Source: Mastigamoeba balamuthi | Lineage: Eukaryota; Evosea; Mastigamoebida; Mastigamoebidae | DNA: 64,000 nt | NCBI GenBank assembly: GCA_902651635.1 | Contig: CACRSC010000025.1 | Location: 10,487-74,486 of the forward strand | Direction of reading: 5' to 3' | Shown: positions 11,315 through 25,289 of the stretch, one piece after another | Position numbering within the stretch: position 1 is the stretch's first letter | Layout of the letters: every line of letters starts with the position of its first letter | Notes under the pieces: model-generated | The model's input: only the letters and a program-made list of their open reading frames with translations | What the model was told of the DNA's origin: nothing | Database searches by the model: none | Translations under genes and position numbers: made by a program

Positions 11315-12815
11315 CTATGAAACAAACAGCTGGCGGACGTTCTTGTACACTGTCTCGATGCCACTCTCGGCGTCGATCTGCAGGGGTGAATATGGGTAAG
11401 TTCGTGAAAGGCTCACAGTGAGTGGGCGAGTGGCAAACCTTGACGAGCTTGCCGTCGGCCTGCAGGCGTTCGACCACGGGCATGGTCTGGTCCCTGAACG
11501 TGCGGAAGCGCTTCTTGGCGGCTATCTCGTTGTCGTCGGAGCGCCCGCTGGTCTCGGAGCGCTTCATGATGCGCTTGAGCATCGTCTCCTCGCCGCAGTC
11601 GAAGAAGATGCAGTACTTGCACGGCTTGGCCGCCTGCTCAAACGCCACGAGCTGCTCGACGGCGCGGGGGAACCCGTCGACGAGCGCCGTGTGCTTGTCC
11701 GACTGCATGATGGCCTTGGCCAGCAGGCCGATGGTGATCTCCTGCGGCACGAGCTGCCCCTCGCGGATGAGCTGCTCGATCATCTTGCCCTCCTCGGAGC
11801 CCGACGCCGACTCCTGGCGCAGCAGGTCGCCCGCCGAGAGGTGCAGCAGGCTGAACTCGTCGGCCAGGCGCTCGCACATGGTCCCCTTGCCGCTGCCGGG
11901 GCCGCCGAGCACGAAGATGATGTCCTTCTTGATTTTGTACTTGCGCTGGCCAGCGGGGGCCCCCTGGTCGCCCTCGACGGCCGGCTGGGCCACCGCGGGC
12001 TTGGCCGGGTTGTGCTCGAGCAGCCAGTTGGCCAGGTACACCACGGGCTCGGCGGGCTTCTCCTTGCAGAGTGCCGTCAGCCCCTTGACGATCAGCGGGT
12101 TCACAGTCCTCTGCAGGTAGTCGTGCGCCGACTCGCCCGCGTTGCCCACGTCGACCCTCTCTGCGTAGGCGTCGCCCCCCAGAGGTCGTCAGCTCGGCCG
12201 AGGAGGTCCTCTCGGGCTCGGCAGCCCACGCACGGTTGTGGAAGAAGAAGAGGATCTCCCTGCGGGCGCTGATGACCGAGTCGCTGCCGTGGAAGCCGTT
12301 CATCGTGGGGCCCCCGGTGCCGTAGAGGGCGCGCAGCCTGAGGCGAAGGCCCCATCGAGTGAGCAGAGAGCAGTAGAGGTGGGGAGGGCGAGGCGGGACG
12401 GACGACTGGGGGTCCTGCTTCCTGGCGTCGTCGACGTTGGTGGGACCGATGAGGGAGCGCCAGGCGCGGATGGCGTCCTCGCGGGCGAGGACCAGGAGGC
12501 GCACAGGGCCGCTGGTCACGTACTTGACGAGGCCCCCGTAGAACCCCTTGCCCTTGTGCTCTGCGTAGAAGTCCCCTGCAGTGTGCTCGTCCAGCTGCAT
12601 CACGCGCCAGTCGAGGATCGTGAAGCCCTCCTTCTTCACCCTGTCGAGCACTGGGAGCGGGGCAGAGGTGGGCTCTGGGGGTCAGCACAGAGGCCACTGG
12701 GCTCCCGGGGCTCGTTCGAGGCCGTGCGGGGGTCCGGCAGCGCACCGGCCTCGGTGTAGCCGTTCTTCAGGATGTCGGGCTTGAATATCGCGAGTGTCTT
12801 CTGGTAGGTTGCCAT
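11315..12815 (-). CDS. NDK - Dpy-30 - adenylate kinase fusion (flagellar type)
   Basis: The first domain is a nucleoside-diphosphate kinase: TLAIFKPD with its conserved Lys, FYAEHKGKGFYGGLVKYVTSGPV, and the catalytic-His motif GFHGSDSV. Then comes a Dpy-30 motif (YLQRTVNPLIVKGLTALCKEKPAEPVVYLANWLLEHNP). The C-terminal adenylate/UMP-CMP kinase has P-loop GGPGSGKGT, DGFPR and a short LID KRSETSGRSDDNE. All catalytic residues seen are intact. Introns with GTGCG donors lie after YTEA and after FFFHN. Others follow QDPQS and the last LVK, which leads to a final exon ending NVRQLFVS. The NDK plus Dpy-30 arrangement is that of NME5/radial-spoke RSP23, suggesting an axonemal enzyme that regenerates ATP/GTP. 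Fusion to adenylate kinase is the unusual part. Confidence 0.9.
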
Positions 12816-13140
12816 CCGGGCGCGTGGTGGACCCCCCGCTGCTGCTGCTCGTGTGCTTGTGGCTTCTCTCTGGTCTATTTTTGGCGCTCACGTCAGAGAT
12901 ATCTGCGGACCATTTGTATCTCCCGATATGGCGGCACCTCGGATCCAATTCTCCGGGGGTGCGACACAGCGCTACAGAGAATATCAGGAATTGGATTTGC
13001 CTGGGCTGATTCGGATACTTCGTGGTGCTCACATCAAATCTGGATATTGCGCCTGCCTGCTCCAGGAAATCGCGAGGAAAAGCATTGTGCAGCGCCGACC
13101 ACCGCATCTCCGCCGCATCTCTCCGCATCTCTGACCGCCC
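12816..13140. promoter_or_regulatory. Bidirectional intergenic region
   Basis: It separates the divergent kinase-fusion gene and a small plus-strand gene. It contains several short AT stretches (GAGATATCTGCGG, CGATATGGCGG). No RNA gene or clear TATA box was found. Confidence 0.3.
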
Positions 13141-13521
13141 ATGTCCTCCCGCGACACCGCCCGCCCGGCCGGCGCCCCGGACCCAGCGCATCTCACGCCG
13201 CAGCGCAAGACGCGCTCGGCCGTGGAGCCGCTGCCGAGCCGCCAGTGCGCCCACTGCGGCCCCGCGCAGCCCGCCTGCCCCTGGGGGCCGCCGCAGGGCC
13301 AGCAGGGGCCGCAGGGACCGCAGCAGGCGCCGGGGGCCCCGCAGGGCCAGCGCGGGCACTGCGCGCTGCCGGCGGACGTCTTTGGCGGCGGGGCGCAGAG
13401 CGAGGGCGCCCAGTACGCGTTCCCGGCCGAGGGGATGGCCGGGCTCGTGCCCGTGTCGCAGCCCGTGAGCGAGCCGTTCGAGGACATACAGGCGCGCGGG
13501 TTCCGCTGCCACTGCAGTTGA
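13141..13521 (+). CDS. Small Gln/Pro/Gly-rich hypothetical protein
   Basis: A single open frame of 126 residues with strong host codon bias. It opens MSSRDTARPAGAPDP. Its middle is rich in Gln, Pro and Gly (GPPQGQQGPQGPQQAPGAPQGQ). Cys pairs occur near both ends (CAHCG, RCHCS), which could bind a metal, but no known domain is evident. It may splice onto the next downstream exons; I could not find a phase-compatible junction and so list it separately. Confidence 0.5.
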   Translation: MSSRDTARPAGAPDPAHLTPQRKTRSAVEPLPSRQCAHCGPAQPACPWGPPQGQQGPQGPQQAPGAPQGQRGHCALPADVFGGGAQSEGAQYAFPAEGMAGLVPVSQPVSEPFEDIQARGFRCHCS

Positions 13522-13596
13522 TTCTGCGGGATATTTTCGTCGCGCGAATATCGGGCCTTGGGAATCGGGGCGCCCCTGATATCTCTCTGACGTTGC

Positions 13597-13921
13597 ATGC
13601 AACCCCCGAAACAGAAGGGGCTGGTGTCCCTCAAAGGGCTGCACATCGACGAGACCAAGCAAGAGGAGAGGTATAGCTGCGCCCCAGTCTCGGGGGATTG
13701 TAATTTGAATCCCAAGATTGGATTCCGAATCGCCAATAGAGGTGCTAAATTGAAAACACACGTGTTGTTGCTGTGTGTGCGGTGGCCACAGAGTGAAGCA
13801 GGAGATGGAGCAGGAGGCCGAGTTCATGTCCGAGTGGGGCAGCGAGCTGTGCTTCCGCGTGACAGGCATGCAGCTGGACGAGTCCTCTCGCCCGCCGTCG
13901 TACATGCCGTACATCTACTGA
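13597..13921 (+). CDS. Small two-exon hypothetical protein (67 aa)
   Basis: Exon 13597-13670 (MQPPKQKGLVSLKGLHIDET) joins across an AT-rich intron, 13671-13791 (GTATAG..CACAG), to exon 13792-13921 ending SYMPYIY. The split codon AG/A restores the frame, giving EERVKQEMEQEAEFMSEWGSELCFRVTGMQLDES. The product is acidic, with no recognised domain. It could instead be the 3' end of the gene beginning at 13141. Confidence 0.45.
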
Positions 13922-14260
13922 GCGGGCGGCCCCTCGGCGGCTGCCCGCCTGACTTTTATTCACCCCCTCCACTCCCCTCTTTCTCTCTCCTCCGGTCCCG
14001 TATGGCTTTTTATGTTCGCCACGCCTCTCGCGGGGGGGCCTGCCTCCCACACAACGCGCTGCGCGTTTGGTCGCTCGCTTCTGGCGAGCAGCAGCAAACA
14101 CGGCACAGCAGCACGCATGCAGAGAGGAGTGGCCAGACAATTCTAATTGATAATTTCACATAGGAAACCGTCTTGTTTCGTGTGCTGCAGCTCTTGGTGT
14201 AACACGCACGGGGGGAGGGACTCGCTGGGAGAGTGGGGTGTGCTCGCGGGCCGCCGCCGC
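13922..14260. other. Intergenic region between convergent genes
   Basis: 3' flanks of the plus-strand small gene and the minus-strand gene ending at 14261. A pyrimidine-rich tract (CACTCCCCTCTTTCTCTCTCC) lies at about 13970. No further gene was seen. Confidence 0.35.
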
Positions 14261-16392
14261 TCACCAGGACGTGGAGACGGACAGCAGGACGCTCAGGCCG
14301 AGCGAGAAGACGTACTGGTGTCTGCCGATGACCATCTGGTGGAAGTGAGCCGACATCTGCGGTGTCGCCGAGACGCTCATGCTGATGAACGTGCACGTCG
14401 CCGGGTTCAGCACCGAGTTGTATGCGTGCGCCCCGGGCAGCGTCAGGCTCTTGACTGTGTCGTCCCGTATGCCCTCCCACACGGCCGGCGCCAGGAACGT
14501 CTTCCCGATCCTCACCACAACGTACCCGACTGGCGGCACCAACTGAGACTCAACGCCCTGCCACGCCAGAGGGGAGGAGGGGACGCCGCTTACACTGGGT
14601 GGCTCCGGTGAACAGCGGGTACGGCGACGGCTGCGGCATCCTAGTGGCCTCGGAGCGCTCCTCCCGCGTGTCAGCAGAGGGCGCGGACGGGGCCCCGTTG
14701 CGTTCCATGTTGGACCCGCAGAACAGGCAGCTGCACACGTGCGCGCCGCCGCTGCCGCCGGCCCGTGCGCCGCCGCGGTCCCTCGCGGGGCCGTACGGCG
14801 TCCCACCCGCGCGCTGCGCCTTGGCCCTCGTCAGTGTGTCGAGCTCCTGGAAGACGCTGCTCTGCGCCGCCAGGAACTCCCGCACACGCGCAAAAGGCTG
14901 CGCGCCCTGGTCCGCCTGCCCCGCTCTGTCCTGCGAGGCCCCCGCGGGCGCGCAGGTACCCGCAGCGATCGCGCCGAGCGCCGAGAGCAGCGACTGCAGG
15001 ACGGCCTCGCTCGAGACCGTCGGCTGCCCGCACTGGGCCGAGGGCTGGCTGACGGCGAGGCTCTGCGAGAGGCCCGCAGCAGCCGGGGCGTCGGCCAGGA
15101 GCTCCGGGTCGCTCGACGAGGTCCGCGGCGGCTCGTCAGAGTCCTCCGTGGCGACCGACTGGCGCCCCGACGAGTCGCCGCTGAGCGACCTGGGGGAGAC
15201 CAGGTCTCGCACCCTGCGCTCGGGCGGGGACGAGTCGGCGTCGGACCGCAGTGGGCCCTTTGCCCGCTTGTTGGCCCCGTCGCTGCGGTCAGGAGCGGGA
15301 GAGGAGCAGCCCACCCCGGCGCTGGGGCGCTGCTGCGGCTGCTTGACGACGATGGAGCGCAGCTCGAGGGGGTTGGAGGAGGCGACGGTGCCGTCGGGGA
15401 ACGGCACGGCGACGCGGACGCGGCCGCCGAGGTGCAGCCGCGAGGACGAGCAGCGCGAGCGGCAGGCGTCGAACACGAACGAGACGGCGTCGCCGTCGGT
15501 CTGCATGGCCCCGCGGACGGCCCGCTGGGTCGACATGCCAAAGTGCAGCACAGGCTTGCCGTCCTTGCAGCACCTGGGGCACAGCGGGACCTCTGCGGCG
15601 GTGGCGACGGTGGTGAGGAGCACACAGGCGACTGACAGAACCGAAAGCATCGATGGCCAACGGCCAGACAGGGCCACAGGCAGCAAAGAGGGCGACACGA
15701 TGGCAAAGGCACTCGGACCCCAAAGTAGCAAAGACGACCACAACGGGCAACCGACGACACATAAGGGAGAGGGAGGGGTGCAGGGGCGACAAGAGGGAGG
15801 GAGGAGGAGGAGCGACGCAACTGCGGGCGCTGTCGGTGCCCTCGAGGTGCAGCCACGAGGCTCGGAGGCAGTCCCACACGCCCTCGGCCGTGGCCCCGGT
15901 CCTCTGCTGCCACTCGGCCCGCACCCTCACCGTCACCTGTTTTCCCGAAAACGCGTCGGATGAGGAAAGGCGGGCAGCGGGTGGCCCTCATCCGGAGACA
16001 CGTCACTCCTTCCTGGAACGGAAGCTGGCGGAAAGAACAGCGCCCGAATAAAAGAGCGCCGCGGAGTTCGCCAGAGGTCCACTGCCGTAACAGGCGCCCG
16101 CCCGAAAACCCTTCATACCCGAAGAATCTGGCATTGCGGTGGCTGTGCCGCCGGGGAGGGCGAGAGGCAGCAGCAGCAGGCACGGGGCGAGGGGGCGTGC
16201 AGGGAGGGGGCGGCGCACCGTGAAGGCGCGGGTGACGAAGATCCTGGCGGGGGCGACGACGACCTCTGGGCGGGCAGCGCACGCAGCGCCGCCGCCGACG
16301 CCGCCCGCTGTGCCGCCGCCGCCTGCGCGCGGGCAGGGGCCGCAGGGCCGCTGCAGCTGCAGGGGGCGCTGCTGGTCGCAGAGCGCCGACAT
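14261..16392 (-). CDS. Hypothetical protein with Cys-cluster and beta-rich domain
   Basis: The reconstructed exons are as follows. An Ala/Gly/Cys-rich start at 16392 (MSALCDQQRPLQLQRPCGPC, ending ARIFVTRAFT) is followed by an intron to about 15944. Next comes VTVRVRAEWQQRTGATAEGVWDCLRASWLHLEG, another intron, and EVPLCPRCCKDGKPVLHFG followed by FVFDACRSRCSSSRLHLGGRVRVAVPFPDGTVASSNPLELRSI. A long Ser/Pro-rich linker follows. The last intron (GTAAGC..CGCCAG) leads to GYVVVRIGKTFLAPAVWEGI ending at 14261. The middle block looks like a beta-sandwich regulatory domain with a basic Ser-rich linker, but I do not recognise the family. An alternative start at MLSVLSVACVLLTTVATAA (near 15650) would give a secreted form; I prefer to read that stretch as intron. 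Confidence 0.5.
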
Positions 16393-17543
16393 GGGGGGAG
16401 GGCGTCGCAGAGAGCGCAGTGGGCTGGGGGGTACTGGAGCAGGAGGAGGTGGGAGGCCCTGCTGCTGAAAGAGGGGCGAGGGGGGAATGCAGGGGGTTTT
16501 CTGAGGCTGGCTAATCGGGGCGGTGGCACTCGCCGACGGTGCAAGAAGTGGCACCACCCAAGAGCCGATTCGAAATGACCCGGCCGCGGAAAATGCTCGT
16601 ATCGGGGCTGAGGGAAATCTCTCTGATGGCGGGTCGGACGCACAGGACCGCATGTCAGCAGCCTCGGAAAGCCAGGGCAGCGCAGCGGTGTGTGACCCGC
16701 CGCAACAATCAAGGCAACAAATCCTCGATTGTTCGTCAGTGTGCATTGAGAACAGGAAGCAAACTTATGTAAGAATAACGACTTCCCAATTCAGTTCCTA
16801 TGATTTGAACGCTTGAGTTTTGACACTTAGAGCATTCACATGGATGCTGTAACGGAGGCGGAATCAAGAGAAGATGTAACAGGTCGTGTGTGACCTCAGG
16901 TGTCCGTGTTTCCATTGACGTATCATCTGTCAGCGCGCGAATATCCCCGACGAAGGATTTCCGAGCAGAACCGCGTCATATCGACAAGAAATCCTACGGA
17001 CCCTCGTCTCGAGTCAACTCATACTGCGGAGATTCTCACGAGACAATTGACCGCGGACGGCGAAAGACTTTGCAGAGCCTCGTCTTGACTTGTTCTCTCC
17101 TTTTTTTTTCTTTTGCTTCGAGCCGCCTCATACACAAGCCTCCCCCCTTCTTTCTTTTTTGCCTAAGACACACCCCCAAGACATCGAAACCGAACCAAGC
17201 CTTTTTTCCTCGCGGGCATCGCCCGTCACAACGTGTGCAAGCCGTCCTATTACAAAGGCTTGTCATTTCGGATGCGGGGGAGGGAACGCCGCATTTATTT
17301 GAGTATGGATATCGGCGGGCCTTCCTCCCTCCATGCGGCTGGAGGTAGTTGGCATCGCGCGATGATGGGCCCAGCAGGCGAATCTTCCTGGCTGAGTCCC
17401 ACAAGAGGCCGTTTTCGCCCGGTGACGTCTATCTGCCCGAAAGATGGCACTCCGCCGGTGGTGTGACCTCACGACCTCTCAGATCAGTTATCAACAGCTC
17501 TGCTCGCTTCACCCAACCGTAGCCACCTTTTCTCTCACCAAGA
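16393..17543. other. Gene-poor intergenic region (1.15 kb)
   Basis: It lies between divergent genes, so it holds two promoters. It contains poly-T/pyrimidine tracts at 17097-17112 and 17145-17160. The leader before the ML gene (CACCCAACCGTAGCCACC) is unremarkable. Open frames have no host codon bias. No RNA gene was recognised. Confidence 0.35.
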
Positions 17544-18193
17544 ATGGCCTGCCACCACCGCGTTGTGTTCGCTGTCGCTCTTCTCGCCATCGCCGCCCGT
17601 GGTTTCCGCACGCCGGCTCCCAGGCCCTTCCGCTACGAGCTCTGCGAACCCAGCAGGGCGTACCCCGTCGCCATCGAGCAGCTCAGCCTCGAGCCCTACC
17701 CACTGGTCTTCGGCGGCCAGGCGACCCTCAACGCCGCCCTGCGGCTGGGCGAGACCCTCAGCAGGGTCCCTGTCCACCTCGAGCTCCAGAAGCAGCGCGA
17801 GATCGGAGGCGGCTGGGCCACCGTCCCCTGCGTCGACGGCGTCGGCTCGTGCAACTACGAGGACATCTGCACTGAGCTCGCGTACGGCCCCCGCTCCCGA
17901 GCCCCCGCGTACCCGAGCGGGCATTTGAACTGACCGAGTCCACACCGGTGGGGGTCCTCAGCAAGACAAAGAACTGCCCGGAACAGATCACGAGGCAGGG
18001 GTCCGACTGCCACTGCCCGATCAGGGCGGGCAACTACACGACCGGGGGACCGCTGGCCGTCACGCTGCCGTCGGTCAACGCGGTGCTGGCGTCGCAGCTG
18101 ACGGGCAATTTCCGCGTCAAGGCAAAAGTGCTCGACCAGAACAGCAACGAGGCCCTCTGCGTCGTCCTCTACGTCTCCCTCAAGGGCAAGTAG
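17544..18193 (+). CDS. Secreted ML-domain lipid-binding protein (NPC2/GM2A-like)
   Basis: A 189-residue product from exons 17544-17881 and 17962-18193. It has a signal peptide (MACHHRVVFAVALLAIAARG). The mature domain shows the ML pattern: an early Cys (YELCEPS), a beta-rich core (VAIEQLSLEPYPLVFGGQATLNAALRLGE), then a Cys-rich middle (PCVDGVGSCNYEDIC... NCPEQI... CHCPIRAGNY) and the closing strand pair NFRVKAKVLDQNSNEALCVVLYVSLKG. ML proteins bind single lipids in the endolysosome (cholesterol for NPC2, gangliosides for GM2 activator). The spacing CPxxx..CHCPIxxGxY is closer to GM2A/phosphatidylglycerol-transfer types. Ligand is unknown. Confidence 0.85.
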
Positions 18194-18341
18194 TGCGCAG
18201 GCCTGAGCACCGTATCCCGACGCACAACAAGCCAATAGACCGCGCCTGTAAAGCCGGTTTCGGTCGAACGGTTTTCTCATTTTGCCCGCGTTTTTTCGGT
18301 ACCATACGACTGGCGCTCGGGAAAAAGCGGCAGCGTTTCTC

Positions 18342-20094
18342 TCAGGTGCTCCGAGCCGACCGGACGCCGACAGGCAGGACAGCAAACGGCACCGCGGCTG
18401 GGGCAGAGCACGGAGACTTCTCGACCAGGGCGAGCCTCTGCCGCGCAGCCCTCGCGGTCGCGCTGAAGTCGTCCTTCCAATACAGCAGCACCAGCGACGA
18501 GCTGCAGTGCGCCACGGCCTCCCCCAGTGACAGCACCAGCTGCGCGGTGTCGCCGCTGACCCTTGTGGTCATCTGGTTCATCACGACGACCTGCAAATTT
18601 ACGGGCATCGTTGGTGACGGCAGCAAAGCGAATTCAATTGAACTTAAACGAATAAAATGCCGTAAGATCGGACGCACAGCCAAGTTGTGCTCCTGGGCGA
18701 CACGGAGCAGCAGCTGGCCGATGGTGGCGAGCAGCCTGACCCTGAGCCCGGTGTCCTCTATCTCGTGCTGCACGGCAAACGCCAGCGAGTCGAGCACCAC
18801 CAGCCGCACGCGCGGCAGCCGCTGCAGCATCACGGGCAGCGCGTGCACGACGCCCAGCAGCTCCCTGTGCCCCCGGGGCCTGAGCACGTGCGTCCCCTGC
18901 ATCACGTCCTCCACAGAGGGCACCTCGCCGCCCTCGTTCTGCTGCTGCTGCTGCTGCTGCGACTGGCGTTGCATGTGGTCCACGAGGCCTCGCGCGATCT
19001 GCTCGAGCCTCCGGGCAGTGAACGCGCCCTCAGTGTCTGCACGCAGGAGGGGAGAGGGAGGAGGGGCGTTGGCTCCGCTGCGAGGCCGAGAGGGCGCCCC
19101 ACGGAGCTGGAGGGTGCCTGCGGACCTATGTAGAGCGCCTGGCCAGCAACGCCGCCGAAGCGGGCGGGTATGTGTGCGCAGGCAGCCAGCTGCAGCCTGC
19201 ACAGCTGTCAGCGCTCGGCCTGCAGGCACTGCGGTGGGACACTCACCCCAGCTGTGTCTTGCCGATGCCCGGCACGCCGTCTGTGCACGGGCCGTGGGGT
19301 GCGTTCAGCGCAGGCGAAGGAGCAAGGGACGACGGAGGGACGAGGGACAGAGGGACAGAGGGACAGAGGGACAGAGGGACAGAGGGACAGAGGGACAGAG
19401 GGACAGAGGGAGAGGGGAGGCAGCGCACAGAACTGCGTCATCTCGCCGACGCGCACGCCACCGCCGAGGGCGCGGTCGAGGTCTGCGCACATGGTGATGA
19501 CGCAGGGCTTGGTCTCCTCGACGAGTTCGTACGCTGTTCGCCACAGGCCCTCCATTGCCCACCCCCTCTGGCCCCTCCGGTATCTCGAAAATAATGAACA
19601 GAGAATCAACGGCATTGATATTTCCTGGAATCTGCGGGCATATCTGCAGATATCCCGACCAGCCCAGCGAGAGCGGGGAGCAGTGCCCGCCGATGCTCAC
19701 AAGGAGGTGGGGGGTGCACTCGACTCTCAGTGGGGCTGCGGGGAGGACGAGGCGCCGGGCTGCTTGCCCCACACGCCGATCTCCGCTGCCGCGCGGGCGC
19801 AGAGCTCGGGGATGGGGACGAGCTGCTCCAGGGCCCTCGCGATGCCCGGGAACGCGGTGGGAAGCGCTGCGAGCTCGCCGACCGTGCGCACATACGCGTT
19901 GGCCCAGAGCATCTCTGCCACGGCCTCGCCCACGCCGGGCAGCTCTGTCACGGGCGACTCCGCGGTGAGGCGCTTGTCCGAGGGCGCTCTGCGCGCGGGG
20001 GAGGCAGGGCGCGAGGTCAGCGGGGCCGGGTGAGCGCCGCCAGCGCCGTTGGCGGGCAGCAGAGGGCGGGAGCGCACACTGAGGTCTCAGCCAT
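18342..20094 (-). CDS. RAD51C: RAD51C-like recombinase paralogue
   Basis: RAD51C is a RecA-family ATPase acting in homologous recombination and Holliday-junction processing. The N-terminal helix-hairpin-helix reads ELPGVGEAVAEMLWANAYVRTVGELA. Next come ADLDRALGGGVRVGEMTQFYGVPGIGKTQLGLQLA (Walker A GVPGIGKT) and IPARFGGVAGQALYIDTEGAFTARRLE. Walker B is VRLVVLDSLAF, and VVVMNQMTTRVSGDTAQLVLSLGE follows. Six introns separate these pieces, mostly with GTGCG donors; one has a canonical GTGAGT. The short first exon MAETSV begins at 20094. A Gln run (QSQQQQQQQ) interrupts the region before the helical insert. Introns carry an 8-bp microsatellite and an AATTCAATTGA element. Confidence 0.9.
19343..19406. 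repeat. 8-bp tandem repeat (AGGGACAG), eight perfect copies
   Basis: Eight exact head-to-tail copies lie inside an intron of the RAD51C-like gene, just upstream (in gene sense) of the Walker A exon. On the coding strand the repeat reads CTGTCCCT and forms a long pyrimidine-rich tract before the acceptor. Confidence 0.95.
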
Positions 20095-20363
20095 TGCAAA
20101 TAAGTGGATATTTTGTGAAATCTAGGAGGAAGAATCTCCTGTGCTGGACCAGTTTCTAGAACCAGAATAAGTGGGATGGTGAGCACGTGCGTATGGATCT
20201 CCTTTGATTCAAGTGCTAGTTGCAGGACTGAACTGGTCGACAAGCCGGCACAGACATGGTCGGAACTATCAGTATCAAAGAGATACACGTATCTTCGGGG
20301 GCATTTTGCGTCATCTCTCAGAGAGCAGAGCAGTTGCGCGCCGCAGCAGAGCAGGCAGGGACG

Positions 20364-24057
<3,694 letters not shown>

Positions 24058-24429
24058 ATGGCGCGGCGCGGCAAGCACCAAAGCCAAGCAACGAATGGAA
24101 ACTGCTCTTTTCCTCTCGCCTCTTCCGTCCGTGTTGCGTTACCCTAAGGCCCTACCGCCTTAGGGGACTTCACCCTACTCGGGCGCCCTATGAAGAGGGC
24201 GTGGCTGTCGTCCTGTCGCTCGGTTCTGTGGAGCTGTTCCTCGGGCGCTTCCTGTGCGAGGCCATCAAGAGCTCGAGCCTCCTCGAGAATGCGATGGCTT
24301 CGGGCACAGAAGGCGAGATGTACACTGAGAGAACACGGCCCAGCAAGAGGCAGGCGGTGGCAAATGGAAGTCGGTACAATGCCACTCAGCTACCGCACAA
24401 GAAGCCACGCCACAGGGACAAAGTCACTC
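24058..24429. other. 3' flank of NVL with a perfect 9-bp inverted repeat
   Basis: CCCTAAGGC (24142-24150) and GCCTTAGGG (24157-24165) form a perfect hairpin with loop CCTACC, about 85 nt past the NVL stop. Downstream, 24188-24461 is open on the plus strand (VAVVLSLGSVELFLGRFLCEAIKSSS), but nothing identifies it as a gene. Confidence 0.5.
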
Positions 24430-25240
24430 TTCCCTCCGCTGGCCTCGAGTGCACACGATAACGAAGTACGTGGTCCAGCCCGCGGCCTTGCACTTGCCAT
24501 ACTCCTCTCGCCACCTCTCGAGGTCGTACGGCTTCTTCTCGTCCTTGAGCTGAATGCACAGCCTCGTGGGAGATGACGAGCAGCGGGTCATCGCTGCTCG
24601 ACTGCGCCAGGTGCGAGTACAGCACCACTCACACGCCTTCTCGCTTGATGCTGCCCTGAATGCTCCTGTCGAACGTCTGGCAGAGCCCTCGGGGGCTGGG
24701 GTTGGGGAGCGCACTCGCGCAGACTACGCGGCCCGGGGAGCAAGTAGCGGATGAAATCGGTGACGAGGCGAGGGACGCCCCCTGTGAAGAGCGCCTGAGG
24801 TAGAGGGCGTGCGGTAGCGAACGCGCGGTAGACGAGGGAACAGCACGGCGATCCGCCTAGCGACGGCCGCGGCTGTAGTCTTGGCTCTACGGCGACGACG
24901 TGTCTGCCCTTGCGCAGGGTGTCGGCGACGGCGGCGCTGAGCTCCGCCCCGGCGTTGATCACGTGGCTGCCGCCCACACGAAGAAGGGCTCGCCACTGCT
25001 GTCGTGCCCGACGATCGCCGCGGCTTTTGCGGTGACCACCAGCTGTGCGCTCGGCCCGTAGCCTCGCGAGGGCGGCGTCGACCAGGTGGCACCCCCGGGG
25101 GCCCTCGGGCACCTGCGTGTCCATCTCGTCACCATCGCGCGACACCCAGAGCACGAGGGCCCTATGCATGACGGGGAATCCTTGACAATTCAATTGATGG
25201 GTAGTCCAGTCCAGTGCCTGAGACTGTTCTTGACCGAGTC
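24430..25240 (-). pseudogene. Broken relative of the Crinkler/RHS-type NTPase family
   Basis: On the minus strand, pieces in different frames look like the middle and C-terminal parts of a Crinkler/RHS P-loop NTPase: ADTLRKGRHVVAVEP, then ALFTGGVPRLVTDFIRYLLP (the family often has a GGVPR-type motif after the NTPase core), then DPLLVISHEAV and IQLKDEKKPYDLERWREEYG. No uninterrupted frame spans these and no N-terminal P-loop is seen. I read it as a decayed, several-times broken copy lying head-to-head with the more complete gene at 25290. The assignment is inference from short motifs. Confidence 0.4.
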
Positions 25241-25289
25241 CCAACGGGATTGCTCATCCTGATTCTTCAGTTGTTTTCCGCCCCTCCTC

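Noticed and set aside
15580-15743. Signal-peptide-like start MLSVLSVACVLLTTVATAA for the gene ending at 14261
   Set aside because: Upstream exons with host-like codons splice in phase to EVPLCPRCC, so this stretch is better read as intron. It is not fully excluded.
19321-19430. CRISPR-like array
   Set aside because: The units are eight bases long without spacers: a simple tandem repeat in an intron of a eukaryotic gene.
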